This document shows, in pieces, positions 6,950 to 17,888 of a stretch of DNA of 45,712 nt. Source of the stretch: LMUY01 sp964245075 (GTDB taxonomy: Bacteria > Pseudomonadota > Alphaproteobacteria > Acetobacterales > Acetobacteraceae); contig CAXTLC010000039.1 of NCBI GenBank assembly GCA_964245075.1, positions 1 through 45,712 of the forward strand, written 5' to 3'. Below the pieces are notes generated by a model. That model was not told where the DNA came from, ran no database searches, and was given only the letters and a program-made list of their open reading frames with translations. A program made the translations under genes and the position numbers. Every line of letters begins with the position of its first letter. The first letter of the stretch is position 1.

Positions 6950-9258
6950 TGCCCATCCGCAAGGTCGGCGTGATCGGGGCCGGCGTGATGGGCGCCGGCA
7001 TCGCGGCGCAAGTGGCCAACGCCGGCGTGCCGGTGCTGCTGCTGGACATCGTGCCCGCTGGCGCCAACGACCGCAGCCAGGTGGCGAGCGGCGCGGTCGC
7101 CAAGATGCTGAAGACGGAGCCGGCGCCGTTCATGACGGCCCGCGCCGCCAAGCTGGTGGAGACCGGAAACATCGAGGACGACCTCGGCCGCATGGCGGAG
7201 TGCGACTGGATCATCGAGGTGATCGTCGAGCGGCCGGAGGTCAAGCAGGACCTGTACCGCAAGCTGGACGCCGTGCGCCGGCCTGGCACCGCCATCAGCT
7301 CCAACACGTCCACCATCCCGCTGCGGGTGCTGACGGAAGGGATGGGCGATGCGTTCGCGCGCGACTTCCTGATCACCCACTTCTTCAACCCGCCCCGCTA
7401 CATGCGCCTGCTGGAGGTCGTGCCCGGCCCACATACCGATCCGGCGACCGTGCGGGCCGTGAGCGAGTTCGCAGACATCACCCTCGGCAAGTCGATAGTG
7501 ACCTGCAACGACGCGCCGGGCTTCATCGCCAACCGCGTCGGCAACTACTGGTTGCAGGTCGCGGTGGTGGAAGCGTTCGACGCCGGGCTGACGGTGGAGG
7601 AGGCGGACGCCGTCATCGGCAAGCCCTTCGGCATTCCCAAGACCGGCGTGTTCGGCCTGATCGACCTGGTCGGGCTGGACCTGATGCCGCACATCAACGC
7701 CAGCCTCGGGCGCACCCTGGCGCCGGATGACGCGTTCCACGCCCACAACCGGGACATGCCCCTGCTCGGCCGCATGATCGAGCAGGGGCTGATCGGGCGG
7801 AAGGGCAAGGGCGGCTTCTACCTGTTTGACCGCAAGACGCGGAAGAAGCAGGCGATCGACCTGGCGACCGGCGAGTACCGCCCGGAGCGGGCGCCCGACC
7901 TGCCGGAACTGTCCGCGCGCGACCTGACCAGAGTCATGGACGCGCCGACGAAGGCCGGCCGCTATGCCTGGGCGGTGATGGGACGCACGCTGGCCTACGC
8001 GGCGAGCGTGGTGCCGGAAGCGGCGGGCACGCTCGTGGACGTCGATGCCGCCATGCGCCTCGGCTACAACTGGCGCTCCGGGCCGTTCGAGCTGATCGAC
8101 AAGCTCGGCACCGGCTGGTTCGCGGACCGGCTGCGCGCCGGGGGAATGGCCGTGCCGAAGCTGCTGGACGTGGCCGCAGGCCGCCCGTTCTACCGTTTGC
8201 AGGACGGCCGGCAGCAGTTCCTCACGCTCGGAGGCGAGTACCAGGACGTTCCGCGCGCGCCCGGCGTGCTGCTGCTGGAGGACATCAAGCGCCAAGCCGA
8301 GCCGTTGCTGAAGAACGCCTCGGCGAGCCTGTGGGACATCGGCGACGGCGTTGCCTGCCTGGAGTTCACGTCCAAGTCGAACTCCTTGGACGAGGCGATC
8401 ATCGCCCTGCTGGGCAAGTCGCTGGCGCTGGTCAAGGAGCGCTTCAAGGCGCTGGTGATCTACAGCGAGGGAGCCAACTTCTCGGTCGGGGCCAATCTCG
8501 GCACCGCGCTGTTCGCCGCCAACATCGCCGCCTGGAGCGAGATCGAGCGCGCCCTCGCGGGCGGCCAGCAGGCCTACAAGGCGCTCAAGTACGCGCCGTT
8601 CCCCGTCGTCTCGGCGCCGGCCGGCATGGCGCTGGGCGGCGGCTGCGAGATCCTGCTGCACTCGGACGCGGTGCAGGCCCATGCCGAAAGCTACATCGGC
8701 CTGGTCGAGTGCGGCGTCGGCCTGCTGCCGGGCTGGGGCGGCTGCGCCCAGATGGTTGCCCGGTGGAAGACGATGGGCAAGCTGCCCGGCGGACCCATGC
8801 CGGCGATCGCCAAGGTGTTCGAGATAATCAGCACCGCCACCACGTCGAAATCGGCCGCGCAGGCGAGGGAATACCTGTTCCTGCGGCCCAGCGACGGGAT
8901 CACCATGAACCGTGACCGCCTGCTGGCGGACGCCAAGGCGCGCGCGCTCGCCCTGGTGGAAGGCTACAAGCCGCCCGAGCCGCAGGACGTCCAGCTTCCC
9001 GGCCCTTCCGGCGCGTTGACGCTGAAGTCGGCCGCGGAAGGCTTCCACAAGCGCGGCATCGCCTCGGACCATGACTTCGTGGTGTCGGAGGTGCTGGCCG
9101 AGGTGCTGGCCGGCGGCGACACCGACCTGATGGACGCGGTGAGCGAGGACAAGATGCTCGCCCTGGAGCGCGCGGGTTTCATGAAGCTGGTGCGGACCCC
9201 CGCCACGCTGGCCCGGATCGAGCACACGCTGACCACGGGCAAGCCGCTGCGGAACTGA
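6949..9258 (+). CDS. 3-hydroxyacyl-CoA dehydrogenase / enoyl-CoA hydratase fusion (FadN-like)
   Basis: Bifunctional beta-oxidation enzyme of 769 aa. The N-terminus is the NAD-binding 3-hydroxyacyl-CoA dehydrogenase domain (GAGVMGAG at residues ~10-17; CNDAPGFIANRV and a C-terminal HAD domain after it). The last ~310 residues (from ~457) form a crotonase-fold enoyl-CoA hydratase/isomerase domain (GMALGGGCEILLHSD, VECGVGLLPGWGG). This HAD-then-ECH order is that of FadN and the reverse of FadB/FadJ. It is encoded between thiolase and acyl-CoA dehydrogenase in one operon and overlaps fadA by one base. Confidence 0.9.
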   Translation: MPIRKVGVIGAGVMGAGIAAQVANAGVPVLLLDIVPAGANDRSQVASGAVAKMLKTEPAPFMTARAAKLVETGNIEDDLGRMAECDWIIEVIVERPEVKQDLYRKLDAVRRPGTAISSNTSTIPLRVLTEGMGDAFARDFLITHFFNPPRYMRLLEVVPGPHTDPATVRAVSEFADITLGKSIVTCNDAPGFIANRVGNYWLQVAVVEAFDAGLTVEEADAVIGKPFGIPKTGVFGLIDLVGLDLMPHINASLGRTLAPDDAFHAHNRDMPLLGRMIEQGLIGRKGKGGFYLFDRKTRKKQAIDLATGEYRPERAPDLPELSARDLTRVMDAPTKAGRYAWAVMGRTLAYAASVVPEAAGTLVDVDAAMRLGYNWRSGPFELIDKLGTGWFADRLRAGGMAVPKLLDVAAGRPFYRLQDGRQQFLTLGGEYQDVPRAPGVLLLEDIKRQAEPLLKNASASLWDIGDGVACLEFTSKSNSLDEAIIALLGKSLALVKERFKALVIYSEGANFSVGANLGTALFAANIAAWSEIERALAGGQQAYKALKYAPFPVVSAPAGMALGGGCEILLHSDAVQAHAESYIGLVECGVGLLPGWGGCAQMVARWKTMGKLPGGPMPAIAKVFEIISTATTSKSAAQAREYLFLRPSDGITMNRDRLLADAKARALALVEGYKPPEPQDVQLPGPSGALTLKSAAEGFHKRGIASDHDFVVSEVLAEVLAGGDTDLMDAVSEDKMLALERAGFMKLVRTPATLARIEHTLTTGKPLRN

Positions 9259-9288
9259 GCGCGGCCAATATGAAGAAGGAGCCGAACG

Positions 9289-11079
<1,791 letters not shown>

Positions 11080-11091
11080 GGCGACAGCGCC

Positions 11092-12882
11092 ATGCCCGGT
11101 ACCCCGGCGGCGCCGCCACTCGAACCCGGCGCCATCCCGGCTGAACCGCTGAGCCGCAAGCCGGCATCCGAGCTGCGCTCCGCGCGCTGGTTCGGCCCGG
11201 CCGACCTGCGCAGTTTCGGCCACCGCTCCCGCGCCATGCAGATGGGCTACGCCCCGGAGGAGTGGCAGGGCCGGCCGGTGATCGCCATCGTCAACACCTG
11301 GTCCGACTTGCAGCCCTGCCACAGCCACTTCAAGCAGCGGGTGGACGACGTGAAGCGCGGCGTGCTGATGGCGGGCGGCTTCCCGGTGGAGCTTCCGGCC
11401 CTGTCGGTCAGCGAAACCTTCGTCAAGCCGACCACCATGATGTACCGCAACATGCTGGCGATGGAGACGGAGGAACTGCTGCGCTCCCACCCGGTGGATG
11501 GCGCGGTGCTGATGGGCGGCTGCGACAAGACCACGCCCGCGCTGCTGCTGGGCGCCACCAGCATGAACATCCCGGCGATCTTCCTGCCGGCCGGCCCCAT
11601 GCTGCGCGGCAACTGGCAGGGCCGCGTGCTGGGCAGCGGCAGCGATAGCTGGAAGTACTGGGACGAGCTGCGCGCGGGCACCATCACCGACCAGGACTGG
11701 CTGGGCGTGGAGGGCGGCATAGCCCGCTCCTACGGCACCTGCATGACCATGGGCACCGCCAGCACGATGACCGCCATCGCGGAGGCCGTCGGCATGGTGC
11801 TGCCCGGCGGCAGCTCCATCCCCGCCGCCGACTCCGGCCACATCCGCCTCGCCTCCGAATCCGGCCGGCGCATCGTGGACATGGTGTGGGAAGACCTGAC
11901 GCCGCGGAGAATCCAGACCCGCGAAGCATTCGAGAACGCCATCGCCGTCGCGATGGCGATGGGCTGCTCGACCAACGCCATCATCCACCTGATCGCCATG
12001 GCCCGGCGTGCCGGGCAGGAGATCGGCCTGGCGGACTTCGAGCGCTTCAGCCGCGCCGTTCCGGTGATCGGCAACGTCCGCCCGAGCGGCGACCGCTACC
12101 TGATGGAGGACTTCTTCTACGCCGGCGGCATCCGCGCGCTGATGGGCGAGATCCGCGAGCACCTGCACCTCGGTTGCCTGACCGTGACCGGCCGCACGCT
12201 GGGCGAGGCCATCGCGGGCGCCAAGGTTTACGACGCGGACGTCATCCGCACGACCGCCAACCCGATCTACGGCGAGGGTTCGCTGGCGGTGCTGACGGGC
12301 AACCTCGCGCCCGACGGCTGCGTCATTAAGCCGGCCGCGATGGACCAGCGCTTCCTCAAGCACTCCGGCCCGGCGGTGGTGTTCGACGACTACCCCAGCC
12401 TGAAGCGCGCCGTGGAGGATGAAAGCTGGGACGTCACGGCGGACCACGTGCTGGTGCTGCGCAACGCCGGGCCGCAGGGCGGGCCGGGCATGCCGGAATG
12501 GGGCATGCTGCCGATGCCGAAGGCGCTGCTGAAAAAGGGCCACCGCGACATGCTCCGCATGTCGGACGCGCGGATGAGCGGCACCAGCTACGGCGCCTGC
12601 GTGCTTCACGTGGCGCCCGAAGCCTATATCGGCGGCCCGCTCGCGCTCCTGCGGACGGGGGACGTCGTAAGCCTTGACGTGGCCGCCCGCAGCATCCGCA
12701 TGGAAGTCAGCGACGAGGAGCTGGCGCGCCGCCGCGCCGCCTGGACCAAGCCCGAGGCGCGGTTCGAGCGGGGCTACGGCTGGATCTACACGTCGCACAT
12801 CCAGCAAGCCAACGAGGGTTGCGATTTCGACTTCCTGCGCACCGAGTTCGGCGCACCCGTCCCGGAACCCGTGATCTACTGA
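11092..12882 (+). CDS. IlvD/Edd family dehydratase, probably sugar-acid (arabinonate/xylonate type)
   Basis: Fe-S dehydratase of 596 aa that removes water from a 2,3-dihydroxy acid. The three cluster cysteines are visible: Cys76 (QPCHSH), Cys144 (GGCDKTTP) and Cys217 (YGTCMTMGTAST). The insert GPMLRGNWQGRVLGSGSD and length near 580-600 favour sugar-acid dehydratases (L-arabinonate or related) over the housekeeping IlvD. It starts 12 bases after the acyl-CoA dehydrogenase and may share its transcript. The following aldehyde dehydrogenase and SDR would suit an oxidative sugar route, but no lactonase is present. Confidence 0.85.
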   Translation: MPGTPAAPPLEPGAIPAEPLSRKPASELRSARWFGPADLRSFGHRSRAMQMGYAPEEWQGRPVIAIVNTWSDLQPCHSHFKQRVDDVKRGVLMAGGFPVELPALSVSETFVKPTTMMYRNMLAMETEELLRSHPVDGAVLMGGCDKTTPALLLGATSMNIPAIFLPAGPMLRGNWQGRVLGSGSDSWKYWDELRAGTITDQDWLGVEGGIARSYGTCMTMGTASTMTAIAEAVGMVLPGGSSIPAADSGHIRLASESGRRIVDMVWEDLTPRRIQTREAFENAIAVAMAMGCSTNAIIHLIAMARRAGQEIGLADFERFSRAVPVIGNVRPSGDRYLMEDFFYAGGIRALMGEIREHLHLGCLTVTGRTLGEAIAGAKVYDADVIRTTANPIYGEGSLAVLTGNLAPDGCVIKPAAMDQRFLKHSGPAVVFDDYPSLKRAVEDESWDVTADHVLVLRNAGPQGGPGMPEWGMLPMPKALLKKGHRDMLRMSDARMSGTSYGACVLHVAPEAYIGGPLALLRTGDVVSLDVAARSIRMEVSDEELARRRAAWTKPEARFERGYGWIYTSHIQQANEGCDFDFLRTEFGAPVPEPVIY

Positions 12883-12889
12883 TGAGGGC

Positions 12890-12919
12890 AGGGCGGATGG
12901 CGCGCCGCTTGTCCGCCCT
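12890..12919 (+). repeat. REP-like palindromic intergenic repeat
   Basis: AGGGCGGA (12890-12897) and TCCGCCCT (12912-12919) form an 8-bp stem around a 14-base loop, in the 70-base gap between two genes. The AGGGCGGAT...TCCGCCCTACG form is like repetitive extragenic palindromes found widely in proteobacteria. Only one copy lies in this window. Confidence 0.55.
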
Positions 12920-12952
12920 ACGTATGGGGCCAACCCAACGGAGAAGCGTGCG

Positions 12953-14380
12953 ATGAACGTCGCCACCATGCCGCAGGACGTGCCCGCCGACATCGCCGCC
13001 CCCGCCCGTGTGCTGGAGATGCAGCGCCTCGCCTACCGCAAGGCCCCGTTCCCCGGCCTGGAGCGGCGCCTCGGCAGCCTCAAGCAGTTGGAAGCCATGG
13101 TCCGGCAGAACCGGGACGCGTTCGCGCAGGCGATCTCGGCCGATTTCGGCAACCGTGCGGTGCCGGAAACCATGCTGGCGGAAGTGATTCCGGTCCTGAC
13201 AAGCATCGCCTTCGCCCGCCGCAACCTCGGCCGTTGGATGCGGCCGCAGCGGCGCCGCGTCGGCATGAGCTTCCAGCCGGGCAGGGCCTGGGTGGAACAC
13301 CACCCGCTGGGCTGCGTGGGCATCGTCTCGCCCTGGAACTACCCGCTGCTGCTGACGCTTTCGCCGCTGACGGACGCGCTGGCGGCCGGAAACCGGGTCA
13401 TCCTCAAGCCATCCGAGATCACCCCCCGGTTCAGCGCCCTGCTGGCGCGCGCCGTCGCCGACACGTTCGACCCCGCGCAGGTCACGACCATCACCGGCGG
13501 CCCGGACGTGGCGCGGGCGGTCTGCGCGCTCCCGTTCGACCACCTGGTGTTCACCGGCTCGACCAGCGTCGGGCGGCAGGTGATGCAGGCGGCGGCGGCC
13601 AACCTCGTGCCGGTGACGCTGGAGCTGGGCGGCAAGTCCCCGGCCATCCTCTGCCGCAGCTTTGACCTGCGGGCAGCGGCCAGGACGGTGGCGCTGGGCA
13701 AGTTCTACAACGCCGGGCAGACCTGCATCGCGCCAGACTACGCGCTGGTGCCCTCGGACCTGGTGCAGCCCTTCGCGGAAGCGGTGCTGGCCGAGGCGAG
13801 GCGCATGTATCCGTCGGTCGCCGGCAACCCCGACTACACGTCCATCGTGTCGGACCGCCATCACGCCCGGCTGCACGCCCTGCTGGAGGAGGCCGAGGCC
13901 GGCGGCGGACGCGCGCTGCGGCTGCAGGACGCGCCCGGCGAGCGACGCATGGCGCCGACGGTGGTGATGGACCCGCCGCTGGACAGTGCGCTGATGCGGG
14001 ACGAGATCTTCGGCCCGATCCTTCCGGTGATCGGCTACGGGGACCTGGCGGACGCGATCGGCTTCGTGAACGACCGGCCGCGGCCCTTGGCGCTGTACGT
14101 GTTCGCCAGCGACGCGGCCAGCACGGATGCGGTGCTGGCGCAAACGGTTTCGGGAGGCGCCACCGTCAACGGGACGCTGCTGCACTGCCTCCAGGATGAC
14201 CTGCCGTTCGGCGGCGTCGGCCCGTCCGGGATGGGGGCGTACCACGGCCATGCCGGCTTCACCCGGCTGTCCCATGCCCGCGGGGTGTTCAAGCCGGGCA
14301 AGTTCAGCGGCTTCACCCTGCTCACGCCGCCATACGGGAAGAAGATGCGCTACGCCCTGCGACTCATGGTAGGAAAGTAG
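12953..14380 (+). CDS. Coniferyl-aldehyde-type dehydrogenase
   Basis: NAD(P)-dependent aldehyde dehydrogenase of 475 aa. It matches the coniferyl aldehyde dehydrogenase (CalB) branch: HHPLGCVGIVSPWNYPLLL, the ELGGKSP glutamate motif near 224-230 and the nucleophile Cys258 in GQTCIAPDY. The C-terminal tail (GFTLLTPPYGKKMRYALRLM) is also typical of that branch. ATG start at 12953 after GGAGAAG. Physiological substrates of this group include long-chain and aromatic aldehydes; here it could serve either aldehyde detoxification or the neighbouring dehydratase pathway. Confidence 0.85.
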   Translation: MNVATMPQDVPADIAAPARVLEMQRLAYRKAPFPGLERRLGSLKQLEAMVRQNRDAFAQAISADFGNRAVPETMLAEVIPVLTSIAFARRNLGRWMRPQRRRVGMSFQPGRAWVEHHPLGCVGIVSPWNYPLLLTLSPLTDALAAGNRVILKPSEITPRFSALLARAVADTFDPAQVTTITGGPDVARAVCALPFDHLVFTGSTSVGRQVMQAAAANLVPVTLELGGKSPAILCRSFDLRAAARTVALGKFYNAGQTCIAPDYALVPSDLVQPFAEAVLAEARRMYPSVAGNPDYTSIVSDRHHARLHALLEEAEAGGGRALRLQDAPGERRMAPTVVMDPPLDSALMRDEIFGPILPVIGYGDLADAIGFVNDRPRPLALYVFASDAASTDAVLAQTVSGGATVNGTLLHCLQDDLPFGGVGPSGMGAYHGHAGFTRLSHARGVFKPGKFSGFTLLTPPYGKKMRYALRLMVGK

Positions 14381-14545
14381 GGTCCGCCTACATCTGCCAC
14401 GCCGGCACTCCACGTCCGGCCACGCGCATCCGGGGCAGGAGGTCATGCACGGCGACGATCCATCGGCAGCGCCGGCGCCGCTTCCATGGCCAATCTCCGC
14501 GCGGAGGGTGCAGGCTTCCATCTGCAACGCGAGGATGCCCTGCCC

Positions 14546-15316
14546 ATGACAACTCCTGACCGCGCCTTTCCCCTGCTCGGCCGCTGCGCCCTGGTGACCG
14601 GCGCGCAGCAGGGCATCGGCCGGGCCATCGCCCTCGAGTTCGCCGCCGCGGGGTGTGACGTCGCCGTCAACTACCTCGATGACGAGGAAGCAGCAGAAGC
14701 GGTCGCCGCGGCCGTGCGCGGCATGGGCCGCCGCGCCGTGCTGGCGCCGGGCAACGTGTCGGTGGTGGCGCAGGCTCGGGCTGCCGTGGCGCAGGCGGCG
14801 GCCGGGCTGGGCCGGCTGGACGTGCTGGTCAACAACGCCGGCATCTACCCGCGCGTGCCCCTGCTGGCGATGGAGGAGGCGGACTGGGACGCGGTGCTGG
14901 ACGTGAACCTCAAGGGCGCCTTCTTCTGCATGCAGGCGGCCGCGCGCGCGATGGTGGCGGCCGGGACGCAGGGCGCCGTCATCAACCTTGCGTCCCGCGC
15001 CATGTTCGGCGCCGTCCGCGGCGTGCACTACTCCGCCAGCAAGGGCGGCCTGGTTTCCATGACCCGTTCGGCGGCGCTGGAGCTGGCGCCGCACCGGGTC
15101 CGCGTCAACGCGATCGCCCCCGGCCTGACCGACACGGCGCAGCCCCGTTCCGGCAGTTCGGAGGAGGAGATCGCGGCCATGGCGCGGGCCTTGCCGTTGG
15201 GCCGCATGGCGGCACCGGAGGACATCGCGCGCTCGGCCACGTTCCTCGCTTCGGACGCGAGCCTGCTGATGACGGGGCAGGTGCTGCACGTGAACGCCGG
15301 GTCCCACATGCCCTGA
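14546..15316 (+). CDS. SDR-family oxidoreductase (FabG-like)
   Basis: NAD(P)-dependent short-chain dehydrogenase, 256 aa. It has TGAQQGIG at ~18-25, NNAG at ~96-99 and the catalytic YSASK (Tyr162/Lys166), with PGLTDT-type segment after it. The start is ATG 14546 (MTTPDRAFPLLG), with GAGG upstream; an in-frame ATG at 14486 would add 20 residues unlike the family. The substrate is unknown; sugar or hydroxyacid dehydrogenases and 3-oxoacyl reductases share this form. It may be functionally linked to the upstream dehydratase. Confidence 0.85.
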   Translation: MTTPDRAFPLLGRCALVTGAQQGIGRAIALEFAAAGCDVAVNYLDDEEAAEAVAAAVRGMGRRAVLAPGNVSVVAQARAAVAQAAAGLGRLDVLVNNAGIYPRVPLLAMEEADWDAVLDVNLKGAFFCMQAAARAMVAAGTQGAVINLASRAMFGAVRGVHYSASKGGLVSMTRSAALELAPHRVRVNAIAPGLTDTAQPRSGSSEEEIAAMARALPLGRMAAPEDIARSATFLASDASLLMTGQVLHVNAGSHMP

Positions 15317-15333
15317 CAATGGGCTGGGCGCCC

Positions 15334-15880
15334 GTCCAGAACATGGCGATCAGCGCGATGCCCCGACCATCGGCGCAGCCCCGGCGGCACGCCACCGATT
15401 GAGTTCATGCGGCTGCATCCCGAACAGGCCGCACTGGTCGATCGCCAGCGACATGAGGATGTTGGCCGTGATGGCCAGCCCGGCGAACGCGCCGGCCCCC
15501 ACCGTGTTGATGAACATCAGCCCCGCCACCATCGCCAGCGCACCCCCCAACCTGCCCAGCGGCGCTCATCGCGGCATGCCGCGCAGCCCCTCCGCCGTGG
15601 GCAGCGGCTGCGGCTGGCAGATGGACAACACGCCCAGGAAGGCCACGATCGGCAGGAAGGAAACGGTGCTGGCCAGCCACGGATTGGAAAGCGCGGCGCG
15701 GCGCGCGCCGTTCATCGGCGGCCCCTAGAGCATCATACGTGCTGATAGACGCACGGCTGACGCTCTAGCCATTTGTTTCCATGAGCATCTTTATCCGACG
15801 GGTGATCCCGCTCGGTCGGATGATGCTCTAGGCCTGCAACGCGCCCGCCACGATGATGAGAAGGTAAGCCAGGCCGAGCT
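15334..15880 (-). pseudogene. Decayed DUF606 (YdcZ-like) DMT-family transporter
   Basis: Minus-strand remnant of a small multi-pass membrane protein. Three pieces are recognisable in gene order: LGLAYLLIIVAGALQA (15878-15831); NPWLASTVSFLPIVAFLGVL and onward (from 15715); and VGAGAFAGLAITANILMSLA with IDQCGLFGM. The lesions are: a 109-bp palindromic element inserted between the first and second piece; TGA at 15568-15566 where a Trp is expected (MPR-stop-APLGRLGG); and a one-base loss near 15363, after which GIALIAMFW continues in another frame. The start is also out of frame. It cannot make a full protein. Family recognition is from memory of DUF606 sequences. Confidence 0.72.
15724..15832 (+). 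mobile_element. 109-bp palindrome-ended MITE-like element
   Basis: Termini CCTAGAGCATCAT (15724-15736) and ATGATGCTCTAGG (15820-15832) are perfect 13-bp inverted repeats. Inside is a second inverted pair, ATCCGAC (15793-15799) and GTCGGAT (15815-15821). It codes for nothing credible and splits the DUF606 gene. The outer CTAG is itself palindromic, so it may be a target duplication rather than part of the repeat. Similar tagagcat-type palindromes are, as I recall, frequent in alphaproteobacterial spacers. Confidence 0.6.
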
Positions 15881-15920
15881 GAGGGCCTGCATGAGCGAGC
15901 GTTCCTGCGGTGAGCCGGCC

Positions 15921-17135
15921 TCAACCGAGCATGAGGCTTCCCGCGATGGCCAGCACCAGGGCAGGGGGCATCACCAGCGCCCCCACCTTGAGGAATGCCC
16001 AGGCGCCGACGTGCTGGCCCTCGCGGCGCAGCGCCGTGAGCCATAGGATGGTCGCCAGCGACCCGGTCACCGAAAGGTTGGGCCCGAGATCAACGCCGAT
16101 CAGCGCGGCAATCCGCACCCGGTCCGGCACATCGGCTACCCCTATGACGTCCGCGGCCACCAGTCCGGCGGGCAGGTTGTTCACCAGGTTGGCCTCGGCC
16201 GCGAGCGTGATGCCGGCGGCCCATGCGGCCAGGGTCGCCCCGTGCTGCGCCAGCCCGTGCAGCAACTGCGCGCCACCCCGCGTCACGCCGGTCTGCTCCA
16301 ATGCCTGCACCAGCACGAACAGCCCCGCCACCAGCGGCAGCACGCCCCAGGAGATCGCGCGTGCCAGCCCGCGCACGTTGCACTTTGACCGGGTGGACAC
16401 CGCCACGGCGGTCGCCAGCCCGGCCAGGGCAGTCGGCAGGCCCAAGGGGAGGCCGAAGACCGAGGCCGCCAGCAGCATCGCCGCGGTCCCGCAGACCCCG
16501 GCGGCGGCCAGCTTGCCGGGCGTGCCCAGGGGCGGGACGTCCACGGTCAGGGAGGTGCCGTGCAACCGTTTCCGCTGCGTCCACCGCAACGCCGCGTAGG
16601 TCGTGGCGATGGCGAGCACGGAAGGCAGCGCGTAGGCCGGCAGCCATCGCAGCAGCGGCGGCACATGGCTGCCGTAGAGGACCAGGTTGGCGGGGTTGGA
16701 GATCGGCAGCACGAAGCTGGCGGCGTTGGCCGTGAAGGCGCAGGTGAACAGGTAGGGCAGCGGATCGGCCGCGTCCGCCGCCCGGACGGCCGCCGCGACC
16801 GCGGGCGTCAGCACGACGGCGGTGGCGTCGTTGGACAGGAACACGGTGACGGCGGTGCCCACCAGGTAGATCAAGGTGAACAGCCGGGCGCCTGAGCCAC
16901 GGGCTGCTCTCGCAGCGTGGGCGGCCAGCCAGTCGAACAATCCTCCCTGCCGCGCCAGCTCGGACAACAGCATCATGCCTGTCAGGAACAGGTAAACGTC
17001 CGTGCCCTTGACGACCCCGGTCCAGGCGGCGGTGGGCGGGAGCAGCCCGAGCGCCACCAGCAGGACCGCGCCGGCTACCGCCCAGACGTATTCCGGCCAG
17101 CCGAACGGACGGAGGATGACTCCTGCGGTCGCCAC
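15921..17135 (-). CDS. arsB: ArsB/NhaD-family transporter, likely arsenite efflux permease
   Basis: A 404-aa polytopic inner-membrane protein with about 11 hydrophobic segments. Diagnostic stretches are FLSNDATAVVLTPAV in the first half and LVNNLPAGL with GVDLGPNLSVTGSLATILW in the second half, the ArsB arrangement (NhaD is more distant). The start is GTG 17135. No arsR, arsC or acr3 lies beside it, so arsenite export is inferred from family only; another anion or Na+/H+ role is possible. Confidence 0.8.
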   Translation of the reverse strand: MATAGVILRPFGWPEYVWAVAGAVLLVALGLLPPTAAWTGVVKGTDVYLFLTGMMLLSELARQGGLFDWLAAHAARAARGSGARLFTLIYLVGTAVTVFLSNDATAVVLTPAVAAAVRAADAADPLPYLFTCAFTANAASFVLPISNPANLVLYGSHVPPLLRWLPAYALPSVLAIATTYAALRWTQRKRLHGTSLTVDVPPLGTPGKLAAAGVCGTAAMLLAASVFGLPLGLPTALAGLATAVAVSTRSKCNVRGLARAISWGVLPLVAGLFVLVQALEQTGVTRGGAQLLHGLAQHGATLAAWAAGITLAAEANLVNNLPAGLVAADVIGVADVPDRVRIAALIGVDLGPNLSVTGSLATILWLTALRREGQHVGAWAFLKVGALVMPPALVLAIAGSLMLG

Positions 17136-17207
17136 GGAAACGACCGCTCCCGTCGCCCAGGACGACGCGGCCAGGATGCCGCCCTCAGCCTCCCGGCCGG
17201 TGCGGGG

Positions 17208-17651
17208 TCAGTCCGTCGCCTCGACGACGTAGCGGCGGATGCGGGAGCTGCCGCGGTTCACCAGGCGCTTGCCGGTCCCGGGACCCTGCTGCGCCGGCTG
17301 GCCGCTGCCCACTACTTGCTCGTCTATGTCCACCGGATTGTGCTGCTCCAGGATCGCCAGGATCTGCGTGACATGCGCGGCCGGCGCCTTCACCGCCACG
17401 ACCGTGCCGCCGCCCAGGATGCCGTGGTCGTACACGGCGGTGCCGTGATCCGGCTCGCCGCCGAGCAGCCCGGACCAGAAGCCCGGATCACGCGCCGGCC
17501 CCGGCGTGGCTGCCGGGCCGTCGGCCACCGCGCTCGGGCTGGCGTGCTGGCTGATGGCGTCGGCCGGGATGTTGGCCGCGTGCAGGCCGGTGACGGCGGC
17601 ATCGGCCTGGGGAGTGGTCTCGAAGATGGCCACGATCGTTTCGTCAGTCAC
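17208..17651 (-). CDS. YflT-like general stress domain protein
   Basis: Small soluble protein of 147 aa. The N-terminal alpha/beta motif (TIVAIFETTPQADAAVTGLHAA) and the later YDHGILGGGTVVAVKAP with VTQILAILEQHNPVDID resemble the YflT/general stress protein 17M fold, found in stress-induced proteins of unknown activity. The start is GTG 17651, with AAGGA nine bases upstream; the longer frame to 17846 runs into the promoter region of nrdJ. The C-terminus is Gln/Gly-rich and unconserved-looking. It is transcribed away from nrdJ. No function is claimed. Confidence 0.65.
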   Translation of the reverse strand: MTDETIVAIFETTPQADAAVTGLHAANIPADAISQHASPSAVADGPAATPGPARDPGFWSGLLGGEPDHGTAVYDHGILGGGTVVAVKAPAAHVTQILAILEQHNPVDIDEQVVGSGQPAQQGPGTGKRLVNRGSSRIRRYVVEATD

Positions 17652-17860
17652 GGACAAGGTTCCTTGGAAAGCTATGAGCGCCGTGCGATCGGCCTCGGCT
17701 CGGTTCGCGAGATGGGTCCATGCTGCCCCATTTAAACCAGCAACGCACAGGGCAGCCAGCGCGTGACTGCCTGCGGCAAGGTGTGGGATAATGGGCGGCA
17801 CGAATCGGCCAGGCTGCTCCAAGCCTGTGGCAACTTCGCAACACATACCTTATCTGGTGT

Positions 17861-17888
17861 TTGCATATCGTCGTCGCACCGATATGTT
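17861..17888 (+). promoter_or_regulatory. Putative nrdJ promoter with inverted repeat
   Basis: TTGCAT (17861-17866) and TATGTT (17883-17888), 16 bases apart, make a plausible -35/-10 pair in an AT-richer patch. CATATCG (17864-17870) and CGATATG (17880-17886) form a 7-bp inverted repeat across it that could be an operator. I see neither a good NrdR box nor a cobalamin riboswitch. Confidence 0.35.

Noticed and set aside
15350..15550. 66-aa minus-strand membrane protein as an intact gene
   Set aside because: It is the middle of the DUF606 remnant. The same frame continues upstream through a nonsense codon and the C-terminus is frameshifted.
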